A DNA stretch of 41,900 nucleotides from Thermoanaerobaculia bacterium. GTDB lineage: Bacteria; Acidobacteriota; Thermoanaerobaculia; Multivoradales; JAGPDF01. Positions 33,256 to 41,010 of the stretch are shown in pieces (the stretch's first letter is position 1; every line of letters begins with the position of its first letter). The notes beneath the pieces were generated by a model. It did no database searches, had not been told where the DNA came from, and worked only from the letters and a program-made list of their open reading frames with translations. The stretch covers positions 1 through 41,900 of the forward strand of contig JAGPDF010000041.1 in the NCBI GenBank assembly GCA_018057705.1, in the 5' to 3' direction. A program made the position numbers and the translations under genes.

Positions 33256-34689
33256 TCAGGCGACGAAGCCGTGCTCGCGCATCTTGCGCCAGAGCGTCGT
33301 GCGGCTCATGCCGAGCGCCCGCGCAGCCTCGGCGCGCCGCCAGCTGTGCGAGTCGAGCGCCCGGCGAAGCTCTTCGGCCTCGAGCCGTCGTCGCGCCAGC
33401 GCGATGCTCCCGGCTGGAGGCGGCGCGGAGTGCTCGACGCTCTCGGTGTGCGGCTCCAAGCGAGCTCCCGGCAAGGCCACCTCCTCGAGCGACGCGCGGC
33501 GGGCCAGAGTCGGAAGATCCTCGGGGAGGATCGTCTGGCCGTGGCAAATCGCCACCGCATACTCGAGCGCGTTCTCGAGCTCACGGACGTTGCCCGGCCA
33601 GTCGTGGGCAAGGAGGTCGCGCAGCGCGTCAGGCGACAGACGCAGCGCCCGGCCCTGGCGCGCGGCGACGCGAGCGAGAATCGCGCGCGCCAGCGGCTCG
33701 ATGTCCTCGCCGCGGCGGGTGAGGGGCGGGATGTCGATCGGCACGACGCGCAGGCGGTAGTACAGATCTTCGCGGAAGCGGCCTTCGCGCACCGCACGCG
33801 CCAGATCGATGTGGGTGGCAGCGATCACCCGCGCCCGGCTCACCCGCGTGCGGTTCTCGCCGACGCGCTCGAACGAGCCGTCCTGCAGCACGCGCAGGAG
33901 CTTCACCTGCAGCGGCAGCGGGAGATCGCCAACCTCGTCGAGCAGGAGCGTCCCCTCGGAGGCGACCTCGAAGCGCCCCATGCGGTCGCGCAGGGCCCCG
34001 GTGAAGGCGCCCCGCACATGCCCGAACATCTCACTCTCGAGGAGCTCACCGGGCAGGGCGCCGCAGTTGACCGCCACGAACGGCTTCCCGCGGCGCGGCG
34101 AGTGCTCGTGGATCGCCCGTGCCACGACCTCCTTCCCCACCCCGCTCTCGCCCGAGAGCAGGATCGTGGCATCGCTCTCGCGCAGGTTCTCGATCAGCGC
34201 GAAGATCTTCTGCATGGCGGGCGAGCGCGCGACGATCCCGCTGAACGCCGACGGTCCACCGAGCACCGCCGGCAGATCCTCCTCGGCTGGTCGCAGGATG
34301 ACCGCGAAGGCGACGCGCGGATCGCAGGCCACCTCCGGCGGCGGACAGATCGGTGCGGCCGAGAGGGCCGCGAGGCGCTGCAGCCCACCGGCGCCGGTAA
34401 CGACTGCCCGCCAGCCCTCGCGCCGCTCGCCCGCGAGGAGCGCCGCGCGCAGGGCGCCGCCCTCGGCGAAGAGCTCGCCGCCGATGAGCTCGTCGATCGG
34501 CCGCTCGACGACCGCGGCCGCCGTACCCGCGCCCGCCAGGTCGTCCAACACATAGGAGGCATGCACGACGCGGAACTCGCGGTCGAGGCAGAGGAAGACC
34601 CGACCGAACGCGGCGAAAGAGGTGGCGACACCGCTCCAGGCGATCTCCTCGGGCGTGGGCGACATCGGCTTTCGAATCGTCTCGGTCAT
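33256..34689 (-). CDS. Sigma-54-dependent activator with PAS-like sensor and Fis-type HTH
   Basis: 477 residues from ATG 34689. An N-terminal PAS-like domain (about 20-135) carries Cys34, Cys115 and Cys122. The AAA+ domain (about 150-385) has GESGVGKE (180-187), the sigma-54-contacting GAFTGA loop (227-232), LLLDEVGD (248-255), the FREDLYYRL arginine-finger region and WPGNVREL. The C-terminal HTH (about 430-477, ALDSHSWRRAEAARALGMSRTTLWRKM) is Fis-type. No phosphoacceptor receiver domain is present, so the signal is probably sensed directly. Located between the two redox modules. Likely target: the sigma-54 promoter at 28857-28871 with the GTTTC/GAAAC sites. The stop-to-start gap from the rhodanese gene is 22 nt, so it may be co-transcribed with module 1. 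Confidence 0.93.
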   Translation of the reverse strand: MTETIRKPMSPTPEEIAWSGVATSFAAFGRVFLCLDREFRVVHASYVLDDLAGAGTAAAVVERPIDELIGGELFAEGGALRAALLAGERREGWRAVVTGAGGLQRLAALSAAPICPPPEVACDPRVAFAVILRPAEEDLPAVLGGPSAFSGIVARSPAMQKIFALIENLRESDATILLSGESGVGKEVVARAIHEHSPRRGKPFVAVNCGALPGELLESEMFGHVRGAFTGALRDRMGRFEVASEGTLLLDEVGDLPLPLQVKLLRVLQDGSFERVGENRTRVSRARVIAATHIDLARAVREGRFREDLYYRLRVVPIDIPPLTRRGEDIEPLARAILARVAARQGRALRLSPDALRDLLAHDWPGNVRELENALEYAVAICHGQTILPEDLPTLARRASLEEVALPGARLEPHTESVEHSAPPPAGSIALARRRLEAEELRRALDSHSWRRAEAARALGMSRTTLWRKMREHGFVA

Positions 34690-34711
34690 AGCGGCCGCCT
34701 CGTCTCCAACC

Positions 34712-35401
34712 TCAACAGCCCTCTTTCTTCTTCTTCGCCGCGGCCCCCCCCGGCGCCGGCGCCGGCGGCGGCACGACCTTGGGCAGCCCCGGAGCGCTGG
34801 CGCCGATATCGCCGCTGGCGCCCGGCGCTGGCGCCAGCGCGCCCGCGACAGCCGCTGCGCGCGGCGCCCCACCGAAGTACTTGGCGCGCTCCGCCGCTTT
34901 CGCGAAGGCGATGCGCTCGACCGGACCCGCACTCTCCGCCGGCGACTCCGGAAAGACGACCTGCTCGGTCCACTGTTTGAGACCGCCGAGCAGGATGTAG
35001 ACCGCCGGGAACTTCTTCGCCTTGAGGAGAAACCAGGCCTGGGCCGAGTGGATCCCCTCGGCCGAGTAGAGGACGATCTTCTCGTTGCGTGCCAGGTCCG
35101 CATCGGCAAGCGCGGTGATCGCGAGGTTCTCCGCCTGCGGAATCCGGTACTCGGCGTACTCCGCCGCGGTGCGCAGGTCGATCAGGCGGAAGTCCTGCCG
35201 GCCGGCGACGATCCAGTCGGCAAGCTCGTCGGGGGTGACATGGTCGAGCTCCCCTTCGACGATCGCCGCCAACTCGCGCTCGTCGAGCACGATCTTGCCG
35301 CTGCGGGGGGTGCCGATCACGAGCGCGCCCAGCCCCAGCACCACGGCGAGAAGCGCCAGCCTCTGATTGCCCGTGAGGCGGTCGAGCCTCGGAAGGCTCA
35401 C
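34712..35401 (-). CDS. Membrane-anchored rhodanese-like protein, active-site Cys replaced
   Basis: 229 residues from a GTG in a GTGA overlap with the large YeeE stop. N-terminal membrane anchor (about 14-30). Rhodanese-like domain (about 50-150) with LIDLRTAAEYAEYRIPQAENL and KIVLYSAEGIHSAQAWFLLKAKKFPAVYILLGGLKQW; the expected Cys after the strand is Ser113. A Pro/Ala-rich linker (about 185-220) leads to KKKKEGC, and Cys229 is the only Cys in the protein. Ordinary sulfurtransfer via the pocket is therefore unlikely; the tail Cys is the only thiol available. Orientation is probably N-in with the domain in the periplasm. It parallels the rhodanese domain fused to YeeE at 29017-30213. Confidence 0.88.
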   Translation of the reverse strand: MSLPRLDRLTGNQRLALLAVVLGLGALVIGTPRSGKIVLDERELAAIVEGELDHVTPDELADWIVAGRQDFRLIDLRTAAEYAEYRIPQAENLAITALADADLARNEKIVLYSAEGIHSAQAWFLLKAKKFPAVYILLGGLKQWTEQVVFPESPAESAGPVERIAFAKAAERAKYFGGAPRAAAVAGALAPAPGASGDIGASAPGLPKVVPPPAPAPGGAAAKKKKEGC

Positions 35402-36003
35402 GGATTCTCCTTTGCCGGTCGCTTCGCGAACCGGCGCTCGAGGGCGCCCGCGCCCCAGAAGCCACCGACCGCCATGAGCACGACGAGCAGCACGATCAGC
35501 CCCATCGGCAGGTGGAAGACCTCGGGCAGCGTCAGCCGGCCGAGGTTCGACGATTCGGTGAAGCCGGCGATCGACGGCCAGGCCTCGCCGATGACGAAGA
35601 TCCCGGCACAGATTCCGGCGAGATTGACCAGCGCGTCGACCTTGCCGGTCGCCATCGCGACCACGGAGGTGCCCGGGCAGTAGCCGCCGACCACGAAGCC
35701 GACGCCGAGCAGGAGACCACCGACGATCTGCGGCCAGAGGTAGGTCGGCTGGATGTAGACCAGCGAGAGATCGACCCAGCCGATGGCAGCGAGGTAGAAC
35801 AGGCCGAGCATGGCGGTGACGATGGCGGTGAACATCACCCGGAAGACCGCCATGTCCTTGAAGTAGAACTGATCGGTGAGCTTCTTCGCCGAACCGAATC
35901 CGGCCTGTTCGAGGAAGAACCCGAAGCCGATGCCGATGGCGCAGGCGACGATCAGGGAGGTCTCGTCGCCGAACATCCCGAACTTGAAGAAGGGCGCGTT
36001 CAT
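35398..36003 (-). CDS. YeeE/YedE-family membrane protein (large half)
   Basis: 201 residues, ATGA overlap with the small half upstream and GTGA overlap with the rhodanese-like gene downstream. Signature GGYCPGTSVVAMATGKVDALVNLAG (Cys near residue 115), with FFLEQAGFGSAKKLTDQF at the start, closely parallel to EQAGFSSSRRLVGVF of the fused version at 29017-30213. About five to six helices. With the small half it should form a TsuA/PmpAB-type sulfur-compound channel. In this module the rhodanese-like domain is a separate polypeptide instead of a fusion. Confidence 0.9.
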   Translation of the reverse strand: MNAPFFKFGMFGDETSLIVACAIGIGFGFFLEQAGFGSAKKLTDQFYFKDMAVFRVMFTAIVTAMLGLFYLAAIGWVDLSLVYIQPTYLWPQIVGGLLLGVGFVVGGYCPGTSVVAMATGKVDALVNLAGICAGIFVIGEAWPSIAGFTESSNLGRLTLPEVFHLPMGLIVLLVVLMAVGGFWGAGALERRFAKRPAKENP

Positions 36004-36542
36004 TGCCACTGCCTCCTCACCATCCAGGCGGCACCGTAGCCGCCGGCGAAGACCATCATCATGAAGGCCCATCCCCCGGCGGAGAGCAGAGCCCCGCCGG
36101 TCAGGGCCTGGCCGCTGGTGCAGCCGCGCGCCAGCTTGGCGCCGATTCCCATCAGAAGGCCGCCGGCGAAAGCGAGGGCAAAGCGCCCCCGGGTCGAGAT
36201 GCGCGGTCCCTTGTCGACCGTCCGGCGAACCCGGCCGGCGAGGAGGCCCGAGAAGAACCCGCCGACGAGGACGCCCAGGACTTCGAAGACCAGAAAGTCC
36301 TTGAGCGGATGGCCGACGCCGCCCGCGAGGTACTCACTCCAGAAGCTGTTGCCCTGGGCGTGCGCCGGCGCCACGGCGTTGACGGCTACCGCGCAGGCGG
36401 ACGAGAAGGCACCGGAAGCACCGAGCCCGCGCCCCATGACGACGAACGAGGCGAGGAGCACGAGGCCTAGGCCGATGCCGGCGAGATAGGGGTTCATGTA
36501 GGGCGCGGGCGCCCGATGAGCGGAATGCGAATCGGAGGACAT
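36000..36542 (-). CDS. YeeE/YedE-family membrane protein (small half)
   Basis: 180 residues from ATG 36542, with GGAGG 8 nt upstream. MNPYLAGIGLGLVLLASFVVMGRGLGASGA (from about residue 16) and LARGCTSGQALTGGALLSAGG are shared with the small half at 30218-30748. About five helices. One extra Cys is in the SSACAVAVNAVAP segment. It belongs to the PsrABC-like module, 31 nt after the NrfD gene. Role as for its counterpart: one half of a split thiosulfate or sulfur-compound importer. Confidence 0.9.
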   Translation of the reverse strand: MSSDSHSAHRAPAPYMNPYLAGIGLGLVLLASFVVMGRGLGASGAFSSACAVAVNAVAPAHAQGNSFWSEYLAGGVGHPLKDFLVFEVLGVLVGGFFSGLLAGRVRRTVDKGPRISTRGRFALAFAGGLLMGIGAKLARGCTSGQALTGGALLSAGGWAFMMMVFAGGYGAAWMVRRQWQ

Positions 36543-36573
36543 GCGGTCCACCTCCAAGATCGGTGATCGCTGT

Positions 36574-37521
36574 TCAGAGACCTGGAACGCGGGTCCAGTG
36601 ACTGACCTGGCCCGCCTGCACGAGGACGAAACGCAGCGCGAGACCACCCGCGATCACCAGCAGCGGGGCGATCGGCGTGTGTGCGACACGATGCTGCACG
36701 GCGAGAAGCTGGATCGTGAGCGGCAGGACGATCCCGAGGCCGATCACTCCGACCCAGAAGAGTGCGCTGAAGGGTCCGCCGAGGAGGAGTCCGGCAGCCT
36801 GGACGTGCGCATCGGTCGAAGAGACGAGGCCGATGAGGAAGAGCGTGATGAAGACCAGTTCGGCGATCAGGAAGCCGTTATCCGCTTTGGCCAGGAGCTC
36901 GCGCTCGCCGACGTCGGGAGCGATGAGGTGGACGAGTGCGGCGGCAGCCGAGATACCGGAGACCAGGAAGAGCGGACCGAGGAGCGCACTGTTCCACAGC
37001 GGCCGGGCGCCCAGGGCCGAGAGCAGGACGCCGGTGTAGATCCCCAGGAGGCCGCCCCAGATCATGTTCATCGACCCGATCCAGCGCAGCAGCTCCGGGC
37101 GTGCTACGAGGCGGTCGGAGAGCTCACCCAGCGCCGGCACCCGGGCGCGCAGCGGCGCGGGCACGCGCAGCAGAAGATTGGCGACGAGCGCCGGGTAGAC
37201 CAGCACCAGAATCCACGCCCCCCAGGACATCGGCGAGCGCCACTCGAAAGTGGTGTAGAGCCGCCAGACGTAGAGCTTGTGCTCGAGATCGAGGAAGAGA
37301 GCGAACATCCCGAGCGAGAGCAGAACGAGGCTCATTCCCGGAAGTACGAAGCAGGCGGAACGAGTGTTCTTGAAGCGGCCGGAGAAGAGGAAGTAGCCCG
37401 AGATGATCATCATCCCGGCGACCAGGCCGCCGAGGAAGAGGTAGACCGGGATCTGCCAGGCCCAGACCTCGAGCACCGGGTCGACGAGATGGTTGGCGCG
37501 TGTCGTGGTGAGCTCGATCAC
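36574..37521 (-). CDS. NrfD/PsrC-type quinol-interacting membrane subunit
   Basis: 315 residues from GTG 37521, chosen for its AAGGAG 6 nt upstream; the frame stays open further up but overlaps the ferredoxin gene. Eight or nine helices, starting VLEVWAWQIPVYLFLGGLVAGMMIISGYFL (about residues 16-45) as in NrfD/PsrC. The WRLYTTFEWRSPMSWGAWIL segment is the family's second signature. It anchors the molybdoenzyme and ferredoxin and exchanges electrons with quinone. Gene order A-B-C (molybdoenzyme, ferredoxin, NrfD) is the polysulfide or thiosulfate reductase layout. Confidence 0.93.
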   Translation of the reverse strand: MIELTTTRANHLVDPVLEVWAWQIPVYLFLGGLVAGMMIISGYFLFSGRFKNTRSACFVLPGMSLVLLSLGMFALFLDLEHKLYVWRLYTTFEWRSPMSWGAWILVLVYPALVANLLLRVPAPLRARVPALGELSDRLVARPELLRWIGSMNMIWGGLLGIYTGVLLSALGARPLWNSALLGPLFLVSGISAAAALVHLIAPDVGERELLAKADNGFLIAELVFITLFLIGLVSSTDAHVQAAGLLLGGPFSALFWVGVIGLGIVLPLTIQLLAVQHRVAHTPIAPLLVIAGGLALRFVLVQAGQVSHWTRVPGL

Positions 37522-37532
37522 GTCGGTCTCCT

Positions 37533-38072
37533 TCAGGTCAGATAGAAGATACGCGGCTTCGTGCCGGCTTCGGGAATGAGCGCGTGGTGGACGCGCGCGG
37601 CGAGCAGGCGGGAGACCTCCGACTGGGGGTCGTCGAGGTCGCCGAAATGCATGCAGCGGGTCGGGCAGACCGCGACGCAGGCGGGGTCCTTGCCCTCCTT
37701 CACCCGGTGGATGCAGAACGTGCACTTGTCGGCGTAACCCTCCGGGTGGATGAAGCGCGCGTCGTAGGGGCAGGAGGCGAGGCAGGCCTTGCAGCCGATG
37801 CACAGGTCGTGGGTGACGAGGACGATCTTGCCGAACTCTTCGACATGCGAGGCGCCGGTCGGACAGCAGGTCACGCACGGCGGGTTGTCGCAGTGGTTGC
37901 AGCGCTCGGTGCGGGTCTCCATCGAGAGGGTCGGGAACTTGCCGCGCACCTCGGTCGTGATCCAGTCGCGGTTGAACCCTTCGGGCACCTGATTCTCGGT
38001 CTTGCAGGCGACGACGCAATCCATGCAGCCGACGCAGCGCTTGGTGTCGATCACCATGCCGAAGCGAGCCAT
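37533..38072 (-). CDS. Four-cluster 4Fe-4S ferredoxin subunit (PsrB/TtrB-like)
   Basis: 179 residues. Sixteen or more Cys in four blocks: RCVGCMDCVVACK, RCNHCDNPPCVTCCP, LCIGCKACLASCP and KCTFCIHRVKEGKDPACVAVCP, giving four [4Fe-4S] clusters. This is the electron-transfer subunit between an NrfD-type anchor and a molybdenum catalytic subunit. It has no signal peptide and would ride out through the TAT system with the catalytic partner, as is usual. It lies 2 nt after the molybdoenzyme stop and 11 nt before the NrfD start. Confidence 0.95.
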   Translation of the reverse strand: MARFGMVIDTKRCVGCMDCVVACKTENQVPEGFNRDWITTEVRGKFPTLSMETRTERCNHCDNPPCVTCCPTGASHVEEFGKIVLVTHDLCIGCKACLASCPYDARFIHPEGYADKCTFCIHRVKEGKDPACVAVCPTRCMHFGDLDDPQSEVSRLLAARVHHALIPEAGTKPRIFYLT

Positions 38073-38074
38073 GC

Positions 38075-40288
38075 TCAGGCCTCCTCGCCGGCGGCCGGCT
38101 GGAAGGTGACGAAGTTGACGTTCATGCCGGTGCCGCCCATCAGCGGATCGACGGCATAGCGCGAGATCAGCTGCGCATCGGACGCTCCCCTGCCTGCCGT
38201 GCGCTTCAACCCCTTCGCGATATGTCCGAAACCGTGCACCATGTAGACGCAGTCGGTGCGGATGCGCTCGGTCGCCTTGACCTTGACCGGCAGCGACACG
38301 ACGCCGTCCTGGTTCACCAGCCGCACGGGCTTCCCGTTCTCGAGCCCCCAGCGGCGGGCGACGTCGGAATGGATCCAGACCTCGTTCTCCGGCATGGCCT
38401 CATGCAGCAGCGGATTCGTCTGGGTGCGGGAGAAGGTGTGGACCGGAGCGCGGCCGAAGAGCAGGCGGAAGTAGCCGGCCGGCGGCTCGGCGTGCGGGGT
38501 GTACTTCGGCACCGCGTCGAACCCCTTCTCGGCGAGCTGCGTCGACCAGAATTCGACCTTTCCCGAGGGCGTCGGGAACTCGAGAGCGTGGCCCTCTTCG
38601 ACGTTGATCGGGCGATGCGGCCCGACCACGACTCCCTTCTTCTTCATCTCCGCCAGCGTGAGTCCGGTGCCTGCGAGGCGCGCCTCGAGGTACTCCTCGA
38701 CGTTCGTCCACGGATAGAAAGCGCCGAGCCCGAGCTTTCCCGCCAGCTCGCGCGCGATCCACCAGTTCGGGCGCTGGTCGTCGGGGGCTTCCATGACCGG
38801 CTGGCGCAGCGAGACGAAAGGCTCGCGGAACGCCTCGGTGTTGAAATCGTCGTAGCGCTCGAGATAGACCGATTCGGGCAGAACGACGTCGGCCCAGCCA
38901 GCGATCTCCGACGGCACGACGTCGACGACCACCATGAGATCGAGCGCCTGGATGGCGCGGATCGTCTCCTCCTGGTTGGGCAGCGCCTGCAGCAGGTTCG
39001 TCGCGTAGACGAACCAGCCCTTGATCGGATAGGGCGCCCCGGAGATCGTCGCGGCGCGGATGCCGTTGGTCAGCCCGAGGTCCGCGAACGGGTACTTCGC
39101 ATCCGGATTGTCGACGGCGCCGCGCTCGCCGTGCGGGTAGGGGGGATAGGGGTACTTCGCAAGGGCGAACGAGGCCGGAAAGTAGAAGCCGCCCTCCCTG
39201 CCCCAGTTTCCGAGCAACGCGTTCACCAGGGCGATGGCCCGGCTGCGCTGCGCGTCGTCGCCGTACCAGGTGACATGCCGTCCGGGATGGAGCAACGTCG
39301 CCGGACGATGCCGCGCCATCTCGCGCGCGGTGGCGCGGATCGCCTCGGGCTCGATGGTGGTGATCGGGTAGGCCCACTCCGGCGTGTAGGCGGCGATCTC
39401 GGCCCGGAAGGCGTCGAAGCCGAAGCCATGGGTCTCGACGAACTCGCGGTCGTAGAGGTTCTCGGCGACCAGCACGTTCATCCAGGCGAGGAGCAGGGCG
39501 ATGTCGGTGCCCGGCTTGATCGGCAGGTAGTGCTTCGCCTTGCCCGCGGCCACCGAGAATCGGGGGTCCACGACGATCACCGTGGCGCCCGCGCCGATCG
39601 CCTCGGCGAACTCCTGCACCTGGCTGTTGTGCATGTTCTCGCCGAGATGGGAGCCGACGAGAACCAGGCAGCGGGCCTTCGAGATGTCGGTCCGTTCCGG
39701 GGTCGAAATCTCCTCGCCGAACGTCAACTGGAAGCCGACATCGCGCGGCCCGCGGCACTGGGCGTAGGAGGGCGCGACGAGATTCGGCGTTCCGAACGCC
39801 TTGAAGGTGTGCTTGAGAAAATTGCCGCCGATGCCGTGGCTGAAGAAGGCGAGCGCTTCCGGCCCGTGCTCGGCCTTGAGCTTCTGAAGCTTCTCGGCGA
39901 TGAACTCGAGCGCCTCGTCCCAGGTCACCTCGACCCAATCGTCCTCGCCGCGGTTCTTCTTGCGCAGGAGGGGCGAGCGCAGGCGGTCGGTGTCGTAGTA
40001 GGTCCCGACGCCGCCGGTGCCGCGCGGGCAGAGCCGGCCGCGCGAAAGCGGATCGGCCGGGTTACCCTCGATCTTCCACAGCCGGCCGTTCTTCTTGGTG
40101 GCGATCGCGCCGCATTTCCAGAAGCAGAGGTCGCAGTAGGTGGGGACTGTTTCGATGCGATCACCCGGTTGCGCGGGTCCGAAGAAGCCGGCCCAAGCCG
40201 GCGTCCCGGGGGTGAAGGCCGCTGCCGCGCCCGCCCCTGCGGCCCCGGCACCGATCTGCAGAAAACGTCGTCGCGAGAGGATCGTCAT
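38075..40288 (-). CDS. Molybdopterin oxidoreductase, PsrA/PhsA (CISM) family
   Basis: 737 residues. TAT signal SRRRFLQIG (residues 5-13) with a hydrophobic stretch to about 33. The [4Fe-4S] site is Cys52, Cys55, Cys59 and Cys87. Cys178, in SYAQCRGPRDVGF, sits where PsrA/PhsA-type enzymes place the Cys ligand of molybdenum. The C-terminal molybdopterin dinucleotide domain starts near residue 610 (FRLLFGRAPVHTFSRTQTNPLLHE). Candidate activities: polysulfide, thiosulfate or tetrathionate reductase, or the reverse. It could also be an arsenate- or selenate-type relative; the neighbouring YeeE and rhodanese genes favour sulfur. The start has no strong SD (GGAG 9 nt upstream). GTTTC/GAAAC repeats lie 22-50 nt before it. 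Confidence 0.93.
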   Translation of the reverse strand: MTILSRRRFLQIGAGAAGAGAAAAFTPGTPAWAGFFGPAQPGDRIETVPTYCDLCFWKCGAIATKKNGRLWKIEGNPADPLSRGRLCPRGTGGVGTYYDTDRLRSPLLRKKNRGEDDWVEVTWDEALEFIAEKLQKLKAEHGPEALAFFSHGIGGNFLKHTFKAFGTPNLVAPSYAQCRGPRDVGFQLTFGEEISTPERTDISKARCLVLVGSHLGENMHNSQVQEFAEAIGAGATVIVVDPRFSVAAGKAKHYLPIKPGTDIALLLAWMNVLVAENLYDREFVETHGFGFDAFRAEIAAYTPEWAYPITTIEPEAIRATAREMARHRPATLLHPGRHVTWYGDDAQRSRAIALVNALLGNWGREGGFYFPASFALAKYPYPPYPHGERGAVDNPDAKYPFADLGLTNGIRAATISGAPYPIKGWFVYATNLLQALPNQEETIRAIQALDLMVVVDVVPSEIAGWADVVLPESVYLERYDDFNTEAFREPFVSLRQPVMEAPDDQRPNWWIARELAGKLGLGAFYPWTNVEEYLEARLAGTGLTLAEMKKKGVVVGPHRPINVEEGHALEFPTPSGKVEFWSTQLAEKGFDAVPKYTPHAEPPAGYFRLLFGRAPVHTFSRTQTNPLLHEAMPENEVWIHSDVARRWGLENGKPVRLVNQDGVVSLPVKVKATERIRTDCVYMVHGFGHIAKGLKRTAGRGASDAQLISRYAVDPLMGGTGMNVNFVTFQPAAGEEA

Positions 40289-40309
40289 GGCATCGACTCC
40301 GTGACGAAT

Positions 40310-40338
40310 CGTTTCAAGCGCGAAACGACCATGAAACG
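40310..40338. promoter_or_regulatory. GTTTC/GAAAC repeats upstream of the molybdoenzyme operon
   Basis: CGTTTC-N6-GAAACG (40310-40327) followed by GAAACG (40333-40338). The half-sites match those in front of the dsrC-like operon but with different spacing. They lie only 22-50 nt before the ATG. No sigma-54 -24/-12 motif with correct spacing and good sequence was found between them and the gene, so they may act as an operator or serve an unseen promoter. Confidence 0.4.
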
Positions 40339-40384
40339 CCCCGGCGGAGGAGTCGCGCTCCCACCCTTCGGGGCGGGAAGAGGC

Positions 40385-40587
40385 TTAGCCTGACCTTCTC
40401 ACCGGCTTCGTCGCGAGGCGTGGCAGATGCCCGTGACGGCAAGGCGTCGCGACCGAGGCCCGCGCAGACGTACTTTCAGTACGTCGAGCAGGCGGGGTAC
40501 CCGTCCTGTGGACGGGTCGTGAGCGCAACGCAGCCGGCATGGGCAGATGCGGCGCCGCAGTAGAAGTCTGGTGAGAATGTCAGGCTA
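40385..40587. mobile_element. MITE-like element with 18-bp terminal inverted repeats
   Basis: The left end TAGCCTGACCTTCTCACC (40386-40403) is the inverse of 40570-40587 with 17 of 18 bases matching. GAGGC flanks both sides (40380-40384 and 40588-40592), a possible 5-bp target duplication. Inside are two perfect 8-bp hairpins with 3-nt loops: 40467-40485 and 40499-40517. There is no open reading frame that could encode a transposase. It fills almost the entire gap between the anti-sigma-like gene and the molybdoenzyme, and its right end supplies the stop codon of the anti-sigma-like gene. No second copy is in this window. Confidence 0.65.
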
Positions 40588-41010
40588 GAGGCCGGTCACC
40601 CGGAGCCGCCGCGAGACACGCCAGAAGGCGACCCACAGCAGGGAGGCAAGGACGAACGACACCGTCGCGGTCGCGGGCGCATCACGCAGGAGGAAAAACT
40701 GGATCCCGTTCTGGTTGCCTTGAACGGAGAACGGCAGAACGGTGGTGAAGATCGCGCAACCCATGAGCCAGGACCGGCGACGAAGGAGCCGGCGGGTGGC
40801 GTCGAGCGCCGACTTCCCGGCGCTCGGCGTCGGAAGAGTGGTGGGCCCACCGAATCGGGAGAGCTCCGGGTCGGAGGCGGCACGCGCCAGGCGCGCCAGG
40901 TCCGGGTTTGCGGCAAGGTGCTCCTCGACGAGCTTGCGCGTCGCCGGACTCGCCTCACCGGCGAGGTAGAGCGGCAGGAGGTCCTGGATCACGGCGGGAT
41001 CGAGGTTCAT
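40585..41010 (-). CDS. Anti-sigma-factor-like membrane protein
   Basis: 141 residues from ATG 41010, one base into the sigma factor stop (TGATG); GTG 41013 is an alternative. The N-terminal VIQDLLPLYLAGEASPATRKLVEEHLAANPDLARLARAA resembles the helical part of anti-sigma domains, with the usual HxxxCxxC zinc motif reduced to EEHLAANP (His kept, both Cys absent). Two hydrophobic helices follow (about 82-100 and 115-132). Position right after an ECF sigma gene supports an anti-sigma role by inference. The last codons lie inside the MITE-like element, so the C-terminus may have been altered by the insertion. Confidence 0.7.
   Translation of the reverse strand: MNLDPAVIQDLLPLYLAGEASPATRKLVEEHLAANPDLARLARAASDPELSRFGGPTTLPTPSAGKSALDATRRLLRRRSWLMGCAIFTTVLPFSVQGNQNGIQFFLLRDAPATATVSFVLASLLWVAFWRVSRRLRVTGL

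Noticed and set aside
31475-33760. A 761-codon plus-strand open frame across the octaheme gene and into the activator.
   Set aside because: It crosses two real genes and a regulatory gap; no family resemblance.
38222-40393. A 723-codon plus-strand open frame opposite the molybdoenzyme.
   Set aside because: The minus-strand gene has a TAT signal, an iron-sulfur site and a molybdenum-ligand Cys; the opposite frame has no recognisable features.
40415-40440. A GG-N10-GC spacing on the minus strand inside the MITE-like element, as a sigma-54 promoter for the molybdoenzyme.
   Set aside because: The flanking bases do not match TGGCACG or TTGC, so the spacing alone is likely chance.
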